Part shown: piece by piece, positions 1-6,374 of the stretch | Position numbering within the stretch: the first letter of the stretch is position 1 | Layout: every line of letters starts with the position of its first letter | Notes under the pieces: generated by a model | Seen by the model: the letters and a program-made list of their open reading frames with translations, nothing else | What the model was told of the DNA's origin: nothing | The model's database searches: none | Assembly (NCBI GenBank): GCA_030642995.1 | Contig: DAOWMR010000021.1 | Span: 1-14,816, forward strand | Reading direction: 5' to 3' | From: Spirochaetales bacterium | Lineage (GTDB): Bacteria; Spirochaetota; Spirochaetia; DSM-27196; SLST01 | Length of the DNA stretch: 14,816 nt | Translations under genes and position numbers: made by a program

Positions 1-2
1 AC

Positions 3-1226
3 GACCCGAGCGCGGTTCGAACGCTGAAGGAGTGGGCGAACGGACGCACCTCGGAAAAAGACGCAATCAGGGCTCTTCCGCTCACACAATCGGAGGTGGA
101 CGGACTGCACCGCCTGTGGGGGAGGGCATTGCCTTCCCGGCTCTACGAGATCGTCAAACACCGCGAGACCTTTGCGATCACTGTGCGTCGGCACTCGGAG
201 AAGTACAACAGTCATCGGACGGAGCTCTGGACCCACCAACTCGCGGAGGCGTGTGCCGAACTGCTTGGCAGTGACCCATCGGACCTGGACCCCACTTACC
301 CCGTGCACATTGTCAGCAGCAACACCCACTCGGTTACCAACTGCCTCAATGCCTGGTATACCGAGCACAGTGAGGCCATCGTGGACTGGGCCCGATCCGT
401 GGAACATCCGTTGGTCTCAAGCCAATGGCGGGAGCCTTTCGACCTGGTCTACGGGCTTGCGCGCGACTATTTCCTCGCGCATCCGGACGCCGTGAACTCG
501 GTCGGGAGCGCGGAGCACGACCAGGGAATCCTCCGTCTCAAGGAGACTGCATCAACCGGTATCCAGGTGCAACTCATTGAGACCGGCAGCGTGTGTCAGG
601 GAGCAATCGATCCCGGCATCACTCCCGCCGCCGTCGATGAGCCCGGCGGGTCAGGTCTGATCGTCAACATCGACTATGCGTTCGGCCAGCAGGCGGAGCA
701 TATCCTCCTCAACCTGCTTCTCCTGTTTGGATCCAATGTTCGTAGCGTAAGTCTGCTCGGAAAGGCCGGTGCGCTTGTCGGGAAGCGGGGAGATATCCTC
801 GTGCCGTCGGGGTTTCTGGAGCAGAGCGGCGACAGCTACTACGCGATGCCCGATCGGTTCCGGGAATCAATCCCGGAGACGACGGCAGCTCTGCAGGGGC
901 GGCTACCCGAAGGGGCTGTTCACACCGGACCGATGCTCACAGTGGACGGGACGTTACTGCAGAACAGAGTGATGTTGCGCTACTACGGGGACATCTGGCG
1001 ATGTGTCGGGATAGAAATGGAAGGCGCTTACTACTTCCGCCAATTCCAGGAGGCGGAGAATATCGGTCTGATCTCTCACGATGTCCCGGTGGGGTTCTAC
1101 TACTACGTTTCCGATGTTCCGCTGGAGATGGACGCAGGCCTTGCCACGAGGCTCCACCCCTCGGAAGGAATCCCGCCGCTCTATGCGATCACGCGGCATG
1201 TTCTCTCGTCAATCTTTCAGCGCTGA
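3..1226 (+). CDS. Uncharacterised protein with nucleoside-phosphorylase/nucleosidase-like C-terminal half (5' end outside window)
   Basis: The reading frame is open to the left edge, so the N-terminus is missing; a GTG at 96 is in frame, but coding sequence continues unbroken before it. About 407 residues are visible. The first ~200 are helical-looking and not recognised. The C-terminal part resembles the PNP/MTAN/AMP-nucleosidase superfamily. It has a glycine-rich GKAGALVGKRGD segment followed by ILVPSGF (about 760-810), like the phosphate-loop and GD-hydrophobic strand of that fold. It also has a Met-Glu-Gly-Ala motif (1017-1028), the usual ribose-binding Met/Glu position, and Ser-Asp-Val-Pro (1110-1121), where the family's purine-contacting Asp lies. 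From these I infer cytosolic nucleoside or nucleotide glycosidic-bond chemistry; substrate and even activity are unproven. Its 3' end overlaps the convergent receiver gene by 18 bp. Alternative: a non-enzymatic ligand-sensing relative of the fold. Confidence 0.6.
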   Translation, partial: DPSAVRTLKEWANGRTSEKDAIRALPLTQSEVDGLHRLWGRALPSRLYEIVKHRETFAITVRRHSEKYNSHRTELWTHQLAEACAELLGSDPSDLDPTYPVHIVSSNTHSVTNCLNAWYTEHSEAIVDWARSVEHPLVSSQWREPFDLVYGLARDYFLAHPDAVNSVGSAEHDQGILRLKETASTGIQVQLIETGSVCQGAIDPGITPAAVDEPGGSGLIVNIDYAFGQQAEHILLNLLLLFGSNVRSVSLLGKAGALVGKRGDILVPSGFLEQSGDSYYAMPDRFRESIPETTAALQGRLPEGAVHTGPMLTVDGTLLQNRVMLRYYGDIWRCVGIEMEGAYYFRQFQEAENIGLISHDVPVGFYYYVSDVPLEMDAGLATRLHPSEGIPPLYAITRHVLSSIFQR

Positions 1227-1613
1227 GCGGACTGCGTCAATAAATCCCTGAAGGCTGAGCGGCTTAGCCAGATACCCGGTCATGCCGGCCTCGTAGCACG
1301 CCTGCTCGTCCTCCGTCCCCGCGTAGGCTGTCATTGCGATGATGGGGACATCCCGGTTGCGGCTGCCCGCCTTTCCGGCACGAATGACCCGTGTTGCTTC
1401 CAACCCATTCATCCCGGGCATCTGAACGTCCATGAGAACAAGATCAAAGGGGTCGGATCGAAGCAGGGCAAGCGCTCTCTCCGCGCCCTCGGCTTCCACC
1501 CCATCGACCTCCGCGCGTTTGAGCATCTGCATGGCGACAATTCGATTGAGTCTACTGTCCTCAACTACCAGGACGCGGGGGGGAGGTTTCGCTGTGCCGT
1601 CACCATTGTGCAT
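1209..1613 (-). CDS. Stand-alone response-regulator receiver domain protein
   Basis: This 134-residue protein is one CheY-like receiver domain with no output domain. The acidic pair is E18-D19, the phospho-acceptor D62 lies in LMDVQMPGMNG, the switch Thr is T95 (MTAY) and the conserved Lys is K117 (LAKPL). The EDSRLNR start and the MDVQMPGMNGLEAT and GYLAKPL blocks resemble receivers at the C-terminus of hybrid histidine kinases more than CheY or OmpR types. It probably accepts phosphate from a kinase or phosphotransfer protein outside this window and acts by protein contact. It lies 21 bp downstream of thrH on the same strand and converges on the nucleosidase-like gene with an 18-bp overlap. 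No Shine-Dalgarno precedes the ATG; a TATAAT box ends 8 nt upstream, so a leaderless transcript is possible. Confidence 0.9.
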   Translation of the reverse strand: MHNGDGTAKPPPRVLVVEDSRLNRIVAMQMLKRAEVDGVEAEGAERALALLRSDPFDLVLMDVQMPGMNGLEATRVIRAGKAGSRNRDVPIIAMTAYAGTEDEQACYEAGMTGYLAKPLSLQGFIDAVRSALKD

Positions 1614-1621
1614 CGTAGAGC

Positions 1622-1649
1622 ATTATAGCGACCATCAATCCGCAAGCAA
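1622..1649 (-). promoter_or_regulatory. Putative promoter of the receiver gene, inside the thrH 3' end
   Basis: Read on the minus strand, TTGCTT (1649-1644), a 16-bp spacer and a perfect TATAAT (1627-1622) precede the receiver ATG (1613). Only 8 nt separate the -10 box from the start codon, so transcription would begin at or beside the ATG. No ribosome binding site is seen, which fits leaderless translation. The assignment rests on consensus match only. Confidence 0.45.
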
Positions 1650-2231
1650 CTCGCTCAACAGCGATTCGTAGTCGGTTGCCACCGGCAGGTCGGGGTGGGC
1701 TGCCACAACCTTGTCGCTTGGCCGGAAGAGCACACCGACGTCGGCCGATCTAATCATCGCGATGTCGTTGAAGCTGTCGCCGACGGCGATCGTCTTGAGG
1801 TTCATTGACTTGAACGCTTCAACCGCCTGTCGTTTTCCTTCCGGTTGGCGCAGGCGATAGTTGGTGATCATGCCGGACTCATCGGTCTCGAGTTCATTGC
1901 ACAGGATGAGCGGCCAATCCAGTTGTGCCATCACGCCGGTGACAAACTCAACGTAGGTGTCGGAAAGGATGGCAACCTGGCGTTGGGAACGGAGGTGCGC
2001 CAGGAATGTTGCGGCGCCCGGGAGCGGTTGCACATCGGCGATCGCACGCTGGATGTCCGGAAGCGAGATCCTCCGCTCGGCGAGAATCTTCAATCGATGC
2101 TGCATGAGTTCATCGTAGTCTTCGATATCCCGGGTCGTAACGCGAAGCTCCGTCACATCGGTGGCTTCAGCAACCCGGATCCACATCTCCGGGATGAGGA
2201 CTCCCTCCAGATCCAGACAGACAATCGTCAC
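1635..2231 (-). CDS. thrH: ThrH-type phosphoserine phosphatase / homoserine phosphotransferase (HAD family)
   Basis: A HAD-superfamily phosphatase that closely resembles Pseudomonas ThrH along its whole length (198 versus about 205 residues). Motif I is the ThrH-type CLDLEGVLIPEMW with nucleophile D7 and E9. Motif II is ILSDT with S90. Motif III is K133 (GKRQAV) and motif IV is GDSFND at 151-156. Known ThrH dephosphorylates phosphoserine and can move the phosphate to homoserine, bypassing homoserine kinase in threonine synthesis; it acts in the cytosol. I place the start at GTG 2231: it is preceded by AAGGAG with 5-nt spacing, overlaps the avtA stop in a GTGA junction, and yields MTIVCLDLEG, which lines up with the family N-terminus. 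An in-frame ATG at 2246 would give five extra residues that lie on the ribosome binding site. It is translationally coupled to avtA. Confidence 0.92.
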   Translation of the reverse strand: MTIVCLDLEGVLIPEMWIRVAEATDVTELRVTTRDIEDYDELMQHRLKILAERRISLPDIQRAIADVQPLPGAATFLAHLRSQRQVAILSDTYVEFVTGVMAQLDWPLILCNELETDESGMITNYRLRQPEGKRQAVEAFKSMNLKTIAVGDSFNDIAMIRSADVGVLFRPSDKVVAAHPDLPVATDYESLLSELLAD

Positions 2232-3490
2232 GTGCGCTCCTTCCACATCAGCTCAACTTCCTCTGCGATGATTCGTATTCCGGTATCCACATCGTCGGCA
2301 TCCGGCGCGTAGTTGACTCGGATGCAGCGATCACGGTGTTCCCACGGTTCGTCGTTGCCGAAGAAGAAGTATTCCCCCGGGACGACAATGACATCTCGAG
2401 CCTTCAGCCGATTGTAGAGTTCGCGGGTTGTTCCCGGCAGTTCCTTGAACCAGATCCAGAGGAAGATCGATCCCTCGCTCTGGTGCACCGAGTAGGGAAA
2501 CGCATCTCCAAAGTGTCGATGAACGGCGGCTACTGCACCCGCGGACTTCTCCTGGTAGTATGGCCTGATCACGTTCCTGCTGAGATGGAGCAATTCGCCC
2601 GAGGTGAGGAGGTCCTCAACAAGCGTCTGGCCGACGGTACCGTTGGCCAAGCTGAAGATGGCGTTCATGGCGGACAACGCCGCGGCCGTTTCCTCGCTTG
2701 CTATCAGGATACCGGTTCGAAGGGAGGGAAGGCCGATCTTGCTCAGACTCATGCTGTAGATGATGTTTTCGTTCCAGATGGGAGTGACCGGGCGGAAGAT
2801 GATGTCCGGGAAGGGGACGCCGTACGCATTGTCAATGATCAGCGGGACATCGTGGTTGCGCGCGAGGCCGTCCAGCCGCCGGATCTCTTCGTCGGTGAGG
2901 ACATTGCCGCTGGGATTGGTCGGGCGAGAGACGCAGATCGCCGCCGTATCGTTGGTCACGTGGAGGGAATCAAAATCGATATGATACTTGTGGGTGTGCT
3001 CATCAATCAGCTCGATCTTCGGCCGGATGGCCGTTAGGTCCCGCGTGTCCTGCGGCTGATCGCGATAGCCGATGTACTCGGGTAGAAGCGGGAAGAGCAT
3101 CTTGCGGTGGGTCCCGTCCGCGTGCGGGCCTGCAAACAGGGTGAAGAGCATGAAGAAGGCCGCCTGGCTGCCGTTGGTCACCGCGATGTTCCGCTCGGTG
3201 ATCGGCCAACCGAACTCCGCCTTCAGCCGCTCGGCGAGGGCCTTCAGAAATCGCGGGCGACCCTGCGGGGCATCGTACACGCCCACCATCCGGTCAAACT
3301 GGTCGCCGTTGTCCAGGATCTCCCGCATACGGCGCCGCCAAAGGGCCGCCGCCTCAGGGATCACGGCTGGATTGCCACCGCCGAGCATATACTTCTTTTT
3401 CGTACCGGAAAGTGCTTTCCCGAGATCATCCATGAGTTGCAGAATCCCGGTGTGTGCCGTGTAGCGCTTACCGCGCAGAGATCGATTCAT
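2228..3490 (-). CDS. avtA: Valine-pyruvate aminotransferase (class I/II PLP aminotransferase)
   Basis: This 420-residue protein resembles E. coli AvtA from end to end. Shared blocks are MLGGGNPA (35-42), TNGSQAAFF (105-113), FPLLPEYIGY (133-142), CVSRPTNPSGN (186-196), IIDNAYGVPFP (218-228) and MSLSKIGLPS with the PLP Schiff-base lysine K251. The C-terminal EGSIFLWIWFKELP and RVNYAPD blocks are also kept. AvtA exchanges the amino group between alanine/pyruvate and valine/2-oxoisovalerate, a cytosolic step linking alanine and branched-chain amino-acid pools. The ATG start matches the homologue N-terminus (RHSGI-like TAHTGI at 11-16). There is no Shine-Dalgarno upstream; a TATACT box ends 7 nt before the ATG. 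It is first in the avtA-thrH-receiver run, with a 4-bp stop/start overlap into thrH. Confidence 0.93.
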   Translation of the reverse strand: MNRSLRGKRYTAHTGILQLMDDLGKALSGTKKKYMLGGGNPAVIPEAAALWRRRMREILDNGDQFDRMVGVYDAPQGRPRFLKALAERLKAEFGWPITERNIAVTNGSQAAFFMLFTLFAGPHADGTHRKMLFPLLPEYIGYRDQPQDTRDLTAIRPKIELIDEHTHKYHIDFDSLHVTNDTAAICVSRPTNPSGNVLTDEEIRRLDGLARNHDVPLIIDNAYGVPFPDIIFRPVTPIWNENIIYSMSLSKIGLPSLRTGILIASEETAAALSAMNAIFSLANGTVGQTLVEDLLTSGELLHLSRNVIRPYYQEKSAGAVAAVHRHFGDAFPYSVHQSEGSIFLWIWFKELPGTTRELYNRLKARDVIVVPGEYFFFGNDEPWEHRDRCIRVNYAPDADDVDTGIRIIAEEVELMWKERT

Positions 3491-3497
3491 TTCGGCG

Positions 3498-3530
3498 AGT
3501 ATAGCGAACCGGCACCGGTAGGGCTATACT
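3498..3530. promoter_or_regulatory. Nested inverted repeat with mirror-image -10 boxes between avtA and the DsrE-like gene
   Basis: The 68-bp divergent gap holds an outer perfect inverted repeat: AGTATAGC at 3498-3505 and GCTATACT at 3523-3530. Almost the same centre carries an inner ACCGG (3508-3512) and CCGGT (3515-3519). Each outer arm contains TATACT reading outward. The left copy is 7 nt from the avtA ATG, and the right copy is 28 nt from the DsrE-like ATG. No good -35 box is seen for either direction at 16-18 bp. This could be a face-to-face promoter pair, an activator or repressor site, or both. Confidence 0.5.
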
Positions 3531-3558
3531 GACTGATCTCGATTGAAGCGAGGCACTC

Positions 3559-3909
3559 ATGACCCAACGATTTGCGATCTTTGCGTTCAACGGCGATCCC
3601 ATGTGCTTTGTGCACGGTCTGCTCAACGCACTGAATATGCGTCAGAGCGGAATGGATGTTGTTCTCATCATTGAAGGCAACGCAACGAAGACCTTCTGCG
3701 ACCTGAGTAATCCGGAGGCGGAGATGCACAAGCTCTACCTGGAGGTTACCGAGCAGGGTCTGGTGGATTGCGTCTGCCAGGCTTGTGCGAACAAGATGGG
3801 TGTGCTTGACGAGGTCAAACGCCTTGGTCTTCCTCTCTGCTCGGAGATGCAGGGACATCCTGCCATGGCCCGTTACATCGCCGAGGGGCATCAGATCATC
3901 AGTCTGTAG
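3559..3909 (+). CDS. DsrE-like small cytosolic protein, cysteine-rich
   Basis: A 116-residue protein with a DsrE/DsrF-like (YchN) alpha/beta pattern: strand FAIFAFNGD, helix CFVHGLLNALNMRQSG, strand VVLIIEGNAT and a C-terminal helix. It has no signal peptide or membrane segment. Six cysteines are present (C16, C47, C71, C73, C76, C94). Three are clustered as C-V-C-Q-A-C ahead of NKMGV, roughly where family members carry the sulfur-handling or ligand-binding cysteine. DsrE-fold proteins often relay persulfide sulfur, but many remain uncharacterised, so function here is open; redox sensing or metal binding are alternatives. AGCGAGG upstream at 5-nt spacing supports the ATG. It ends 7 nt before the FGGY kinase start, so the two are probably cotranscribed. 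Confidence 0.75.
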   Translation: MTQRFAIFAFNGDPMCFVHGLLNALNMRQSGMDVVLIIEGNATKTFCDLSNPEAEMHKLYLEVTEQGLVDCVCQACANKMGVLDEVKRLGLPLCSEMQGHPAMARYIAEGHQIISL

Positions 3910-3916
3910 CGGGAAC

Positions 3917-5434
3917 ATGGCAGACCTCATTCTTGCACATGACATCGGGACTTCCGGCGACAAGGCAACTCTCTACTCAGTAGAGGGGGCGCTCATAGCG
4001 AGCACGACGGTGGCCTACGACACTCACTACTTCAACGGCAACCGGGCGGAGCAGAATCCGGACGCATGGTGGGAAGCGGTAGCTCGGGCGAGCCGGGCGG
4101 TTCTTTCCGAGGTGGACGCCGGACGGGTGGGGGCCGTTTCATTCAGCGGGCAGATGATGGGGTGCGTGTGCGTGGATGCTCAAGGCAGGGCGTTGCGAGA
4201 CGCCATCATCTGGGCCGACCAACGGAGCGTCGACCAGGTTGAGGATCTCCTCACCCGCGTCGATCTGTCGCGGGCATATCGGCTCACCGGGCATAGAGTC
4301 AGTCCGTCCTACACGCTGGGGAAGCTGCTCTGGATCCGGGACAATGAACCTGATGTCTACCGACAGATCCACAAGGTTCTCAATCCCAAGGACTTCATCA
4401 TCTATCAATTGACGGGCGCCTGGGTCACCGACGAGACCGACGCATCTGGAACGAATCTGTTTGACCTGGAACGCCGGCAATGGTCTGAAGAGATGATTGG
4501 CGCTGCCGGGATTTCTCCGGAACTTCTTCCCGATGTCGTGCCGTCACCGACCGTCGTCGGCACGGTATCGGCCGAGGCATCCCGCCTGACCGGGCTCCGA
4601 GAAGGCGTGCCCGTGGTGTGCGGGGCCGGTGACGGAATCTGTGCAAGTGTGGGTGCGGGATGCGTGGAAGAGGGGCACGCGTATACCTACCTCGGTTCAT
4701 CGGCCTGGATCGCGACGGCGACCCCGTCAGTCCTCTCCGATCCCCAGATGCGAACCTTCACCTTCGCGCACGCCGTTCCCGGCCTCTATTCACCGTGCGG
4801 AACTGCCCAGGCGGTTGGAGCCTCGTTTGACTGGGTGCGCGACACGATCTGCCGGGATGAGAGTCGCACCGCCGAATCATCCGGGCGTAACGTGCATGAT
4901 CTGATGAACAAACTGGCGGCCGCCGCACCGGTGGGTGCAAACGGAGTGCTTTTCCTGCCGTACCTCCTTGGCGAGCGCAGTCCCTGGTGGAACTCGGAAG
5001 CGCGCGGGGCCTTCATCGGCCTGAAAATGGAACACACGAGGGAGGATCTCCTGCGAGCCGTGATTGAGGGGGTGTTTCTGACGATGCGGTTGATCCTTGA
5101 AGTTTTCCGACCGCACATAACCGCCGATGTGATGGATGTGATTGGTGGTTTCGCGCGTGGTGAGATTCAGCAACGGATCATGGCCGACGTCTACGGCATG
5201 CCGCTGGCAATCTCCGAGAACCTCGCCGAAGCAACGAGCATGGGCGCCGCGGTGATCGGTGGCGTCGGGAGTGGAATGCTGGGCGGTTTCGGTGCGGTAG
5301 ATCGGTTCAGGAAGATTGCGCGGATTGTCGAGCCCGACCTCCAGGCTCACAGCCGGTACACCGAGCTCTTGTCCATTCTGGAAGAGAGCTACCACGGCCT
5401 TGAGAGCGTCTACGGTCGACTGGCGGCACTGTAG
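3917..5434 (+). CDS. FGGY-family carbohydrate kinase, xylulokinase-like
   Basis: This 505-residue protein has the two-domain actin-like fold of FGGY sugar kinases and resembles E. coli XylB throughout. It shows the N-terminal phosphate loop HDIGTSGDK (8-16), IIWADQRS (97-104), LNPKDFI (155-161), the ATP-domain segment CGAGDG with probable catalytic base D239, PYLLGERSPWWN (348-359) and the C-terminal GGFARGEIQQ and EATSMGAA blocks. Expected activity is ATP-dependent phosphorylation of a ketopentose or similar sugar in the cytosol. In xylulokinases the substrate-side motif is usually GQMHG; here it is GQMMG (78-82), so I do not assign D-xylulose with confidence and give no gene symbol. The frame is open back to 3785, but ATG 3917 matches the family N-terminus and follows the DsrE-like stop by 7 nt. 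Confidence 0.88.
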   Translation: MADLILAHDIGTSGDKATLYSVEGALIASTTVAYDTHYFNGNRAEQNPDAWWEAVARASRAVLSEVDAGRVGAVSFSGQMMGCVCVDAQGRALRDAIIWADQRSVDQVEDLLTRVDLSRAYRLTGHRVSPSYTLGKLLWIRDNEPDVYRQIHKVLNPKDFIIYQLTGAWVTDETDASGTNLFDLERRQWSEEMIGAAGISPELLPDVVPSPTVVGTVSAEASRLTGLREGVPVVCGAGDGICASVGAGCVEEGHAYTYLGSSAWIATATPSVLSDPQMRTFTFAHAVPGLYSPCGTAQAVGASFDWVRDTICRDESRTAESSGRNVHDLMNKLAAAAPVGANGVLFLPYLLGERSPWWNSEARGAFIGLKMEHTREDLLRAVIEGVFLTMRLILEVFRPHITADVMDVIGGFARGEIQQRIMADVYGMPLAISENLAEATSMGAAVIGGVGSGMLGGFGAVDRFRKIARIVEPDLQAHSRYTELLSILEESYHGLESVYGRLAAL

Positions 5435-5449
5435 GGCCGCGAGTTTTTT
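5423..5449 (+). terminator. Weak intrinsic terminator at the end of the kinase gene
   Basis: A GC-only 5-bp stem, GCGGC (5423-5427) with GCCGC (5436-5440), encloses an 8-nt loop containing the kinase stop codon. Three bases later comes a run of six T (5444-5449). The short stem makes it weak. It lies exactly where the kinase operon meets the convergent transporter operon. Confidence 0.45.
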
Positions 5450-6374
5450 ATCGTCCACCCCTCACGTAGGGTTCACCCAGAGTCGCCGGCGCGCTCATTC
5501 GGCGTTGCCCGGACTTGGAGAGGCCATAGATCAAGAGCACAAGCAAGGTGGATAGATAGGGGAGCATAGCCAACAGGTTAGGCGATACACCCAGGGGCTG
5601 AAGCATGAACTGGAGGACGAAGATGCCTCCAAACAAATAGGCGCCGAGGAAGGCACCTCCGGGACGCCAGAGGGCGAAGATCGTAAGGGCGACAACGATC
5701 CAGCCCCGGCCTGCGGTTATGCCTTCGTTCCAGGAACCGCTGTAGGCCGTAGAGAGGAAGGCGCCGGCCATCCCGGCCAGGCCGCCGCCGGTCATCACTG
5801 CCAGGTATTTTACCCTGATCACCGCGATGCCCTGCGATTCAGCGGCTTTAGGATTCTCGCCCACAGAACGCAGCGTGATGCCCATGCTGGTGTGCTTCAC
5901 CAGGAACCAGATGGCGATGCCGATGACTATCGCGAGGTATACGTACCAATCGTGGTTGAACAGGATCTTACCGACGACGGGGAGATCCGAGAGGCCGGGA
6001 ATGTTCAACCTGCCCATGCGTTCGGGCAGGGGGCGGCCGATGTAGGGCTTGCCCCAGAGGCCACTGATGCCCAGGCCCAACATGGTGAGGGCCAGGCCGC
6101 TAACCACCTGGTTGGCCCGAAGACTGATACAGACGAATCCATGGAGGCTGGAGAGGAGCGTTCCCATCAGGATCGCGGCCAGCATCCCCAGCCAGGGATT
6201 CCCGGTGGCGAACGTGACGATGAAGGCCGTCACTGCGCCGGTGGACATGAGCCCTTCTATCCCCAGGTTAAGGATGCCCGCTCGTTCGGCGACGATCTCT
6301 CCGAGGGTGGCCAGGAGCAGCGGTGTACCGGCGACGATGGTGCGGGTAAGCACGGAAACAATGATATCAAGCAT
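5448..6374 (-). CDS. Nucleoside ABC importer permease 2 (PnrE/NupQ type)
   Basis: A 308-residue inner-membrane permease of the BPD_transp_2 (branched-chain/ribose/nucleoside) family. It has multiple hydrophobic helices (about 5-25, 43-58, 61-82, 88-107, 143-160, 190-210, 224-256 and 264-285). Family marks are ERAGILNLGIEG near residue 40, the cytoplasmic coupling segment RSVGENPKAAESQGI (169-183), and GRGWIVVALTIFALWRP followed by a glycine-rich helix. It pairs with the larger permease encoded just upstream to form the channel of a BMP-type nucleoside transporter. The ATG at 6374 is preceded by GGGAGGA at good spacing and overlaps the upstream permease stop by 8 bp, so the pair is translationally coupled. 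It is last in the operon and converges on the sugar kinase with 13 bp between stop codons. Confidence 0.92.
   Translation of the reverse strand: MLDIIVSVLTRTIVAGTPLLLATLGEIVAERAGILNLGIEGLMSTGAVTAFIVTFATGNPWLGMLAAILMGTLLSSLHGFVCISLRANQVVSGLALTMLGLGISGLWGKPYIGRPLPERMGRLNIPGLSDLPVVGKILFNHDWYVYLAIVIGIAIWFLVKHTSMGITLRSVGENPKAAESQGIAVIRVKYLAVMTGGGLAGMAGAFLSTAYSGSWNEGITAGRGWIVVALTIFALWRPGGAFLGAYLFGGIFVLQFMLQPLGVSPNLLAMLPYLSTLLVLLIYGLSKSGQRRMSAPATLGEPYVRGGR

Noticed and set aside
2232..2246. ATG start for thrH at 2246
   Set aside because: It would place the AAGGAG site inside the coding region. GTG 2231 has proper spacing, a GTGA overlap with avtA and the homologue-matching N-terminus.
2336..3037. 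233-residue open frame opposite avtA
   Set aside because: The avtA reading matches a known family end to end. This frame has no motifs and is fully contained in it.
3785..3916. Longer N-terminus for the FGGY kinase
   Set aside because: The extra 44 residues overlap the DsrE-like gene, are Arg/Ser-rich, and precede the family-typical MADLILAHDIGTSG start at ATG 3917.
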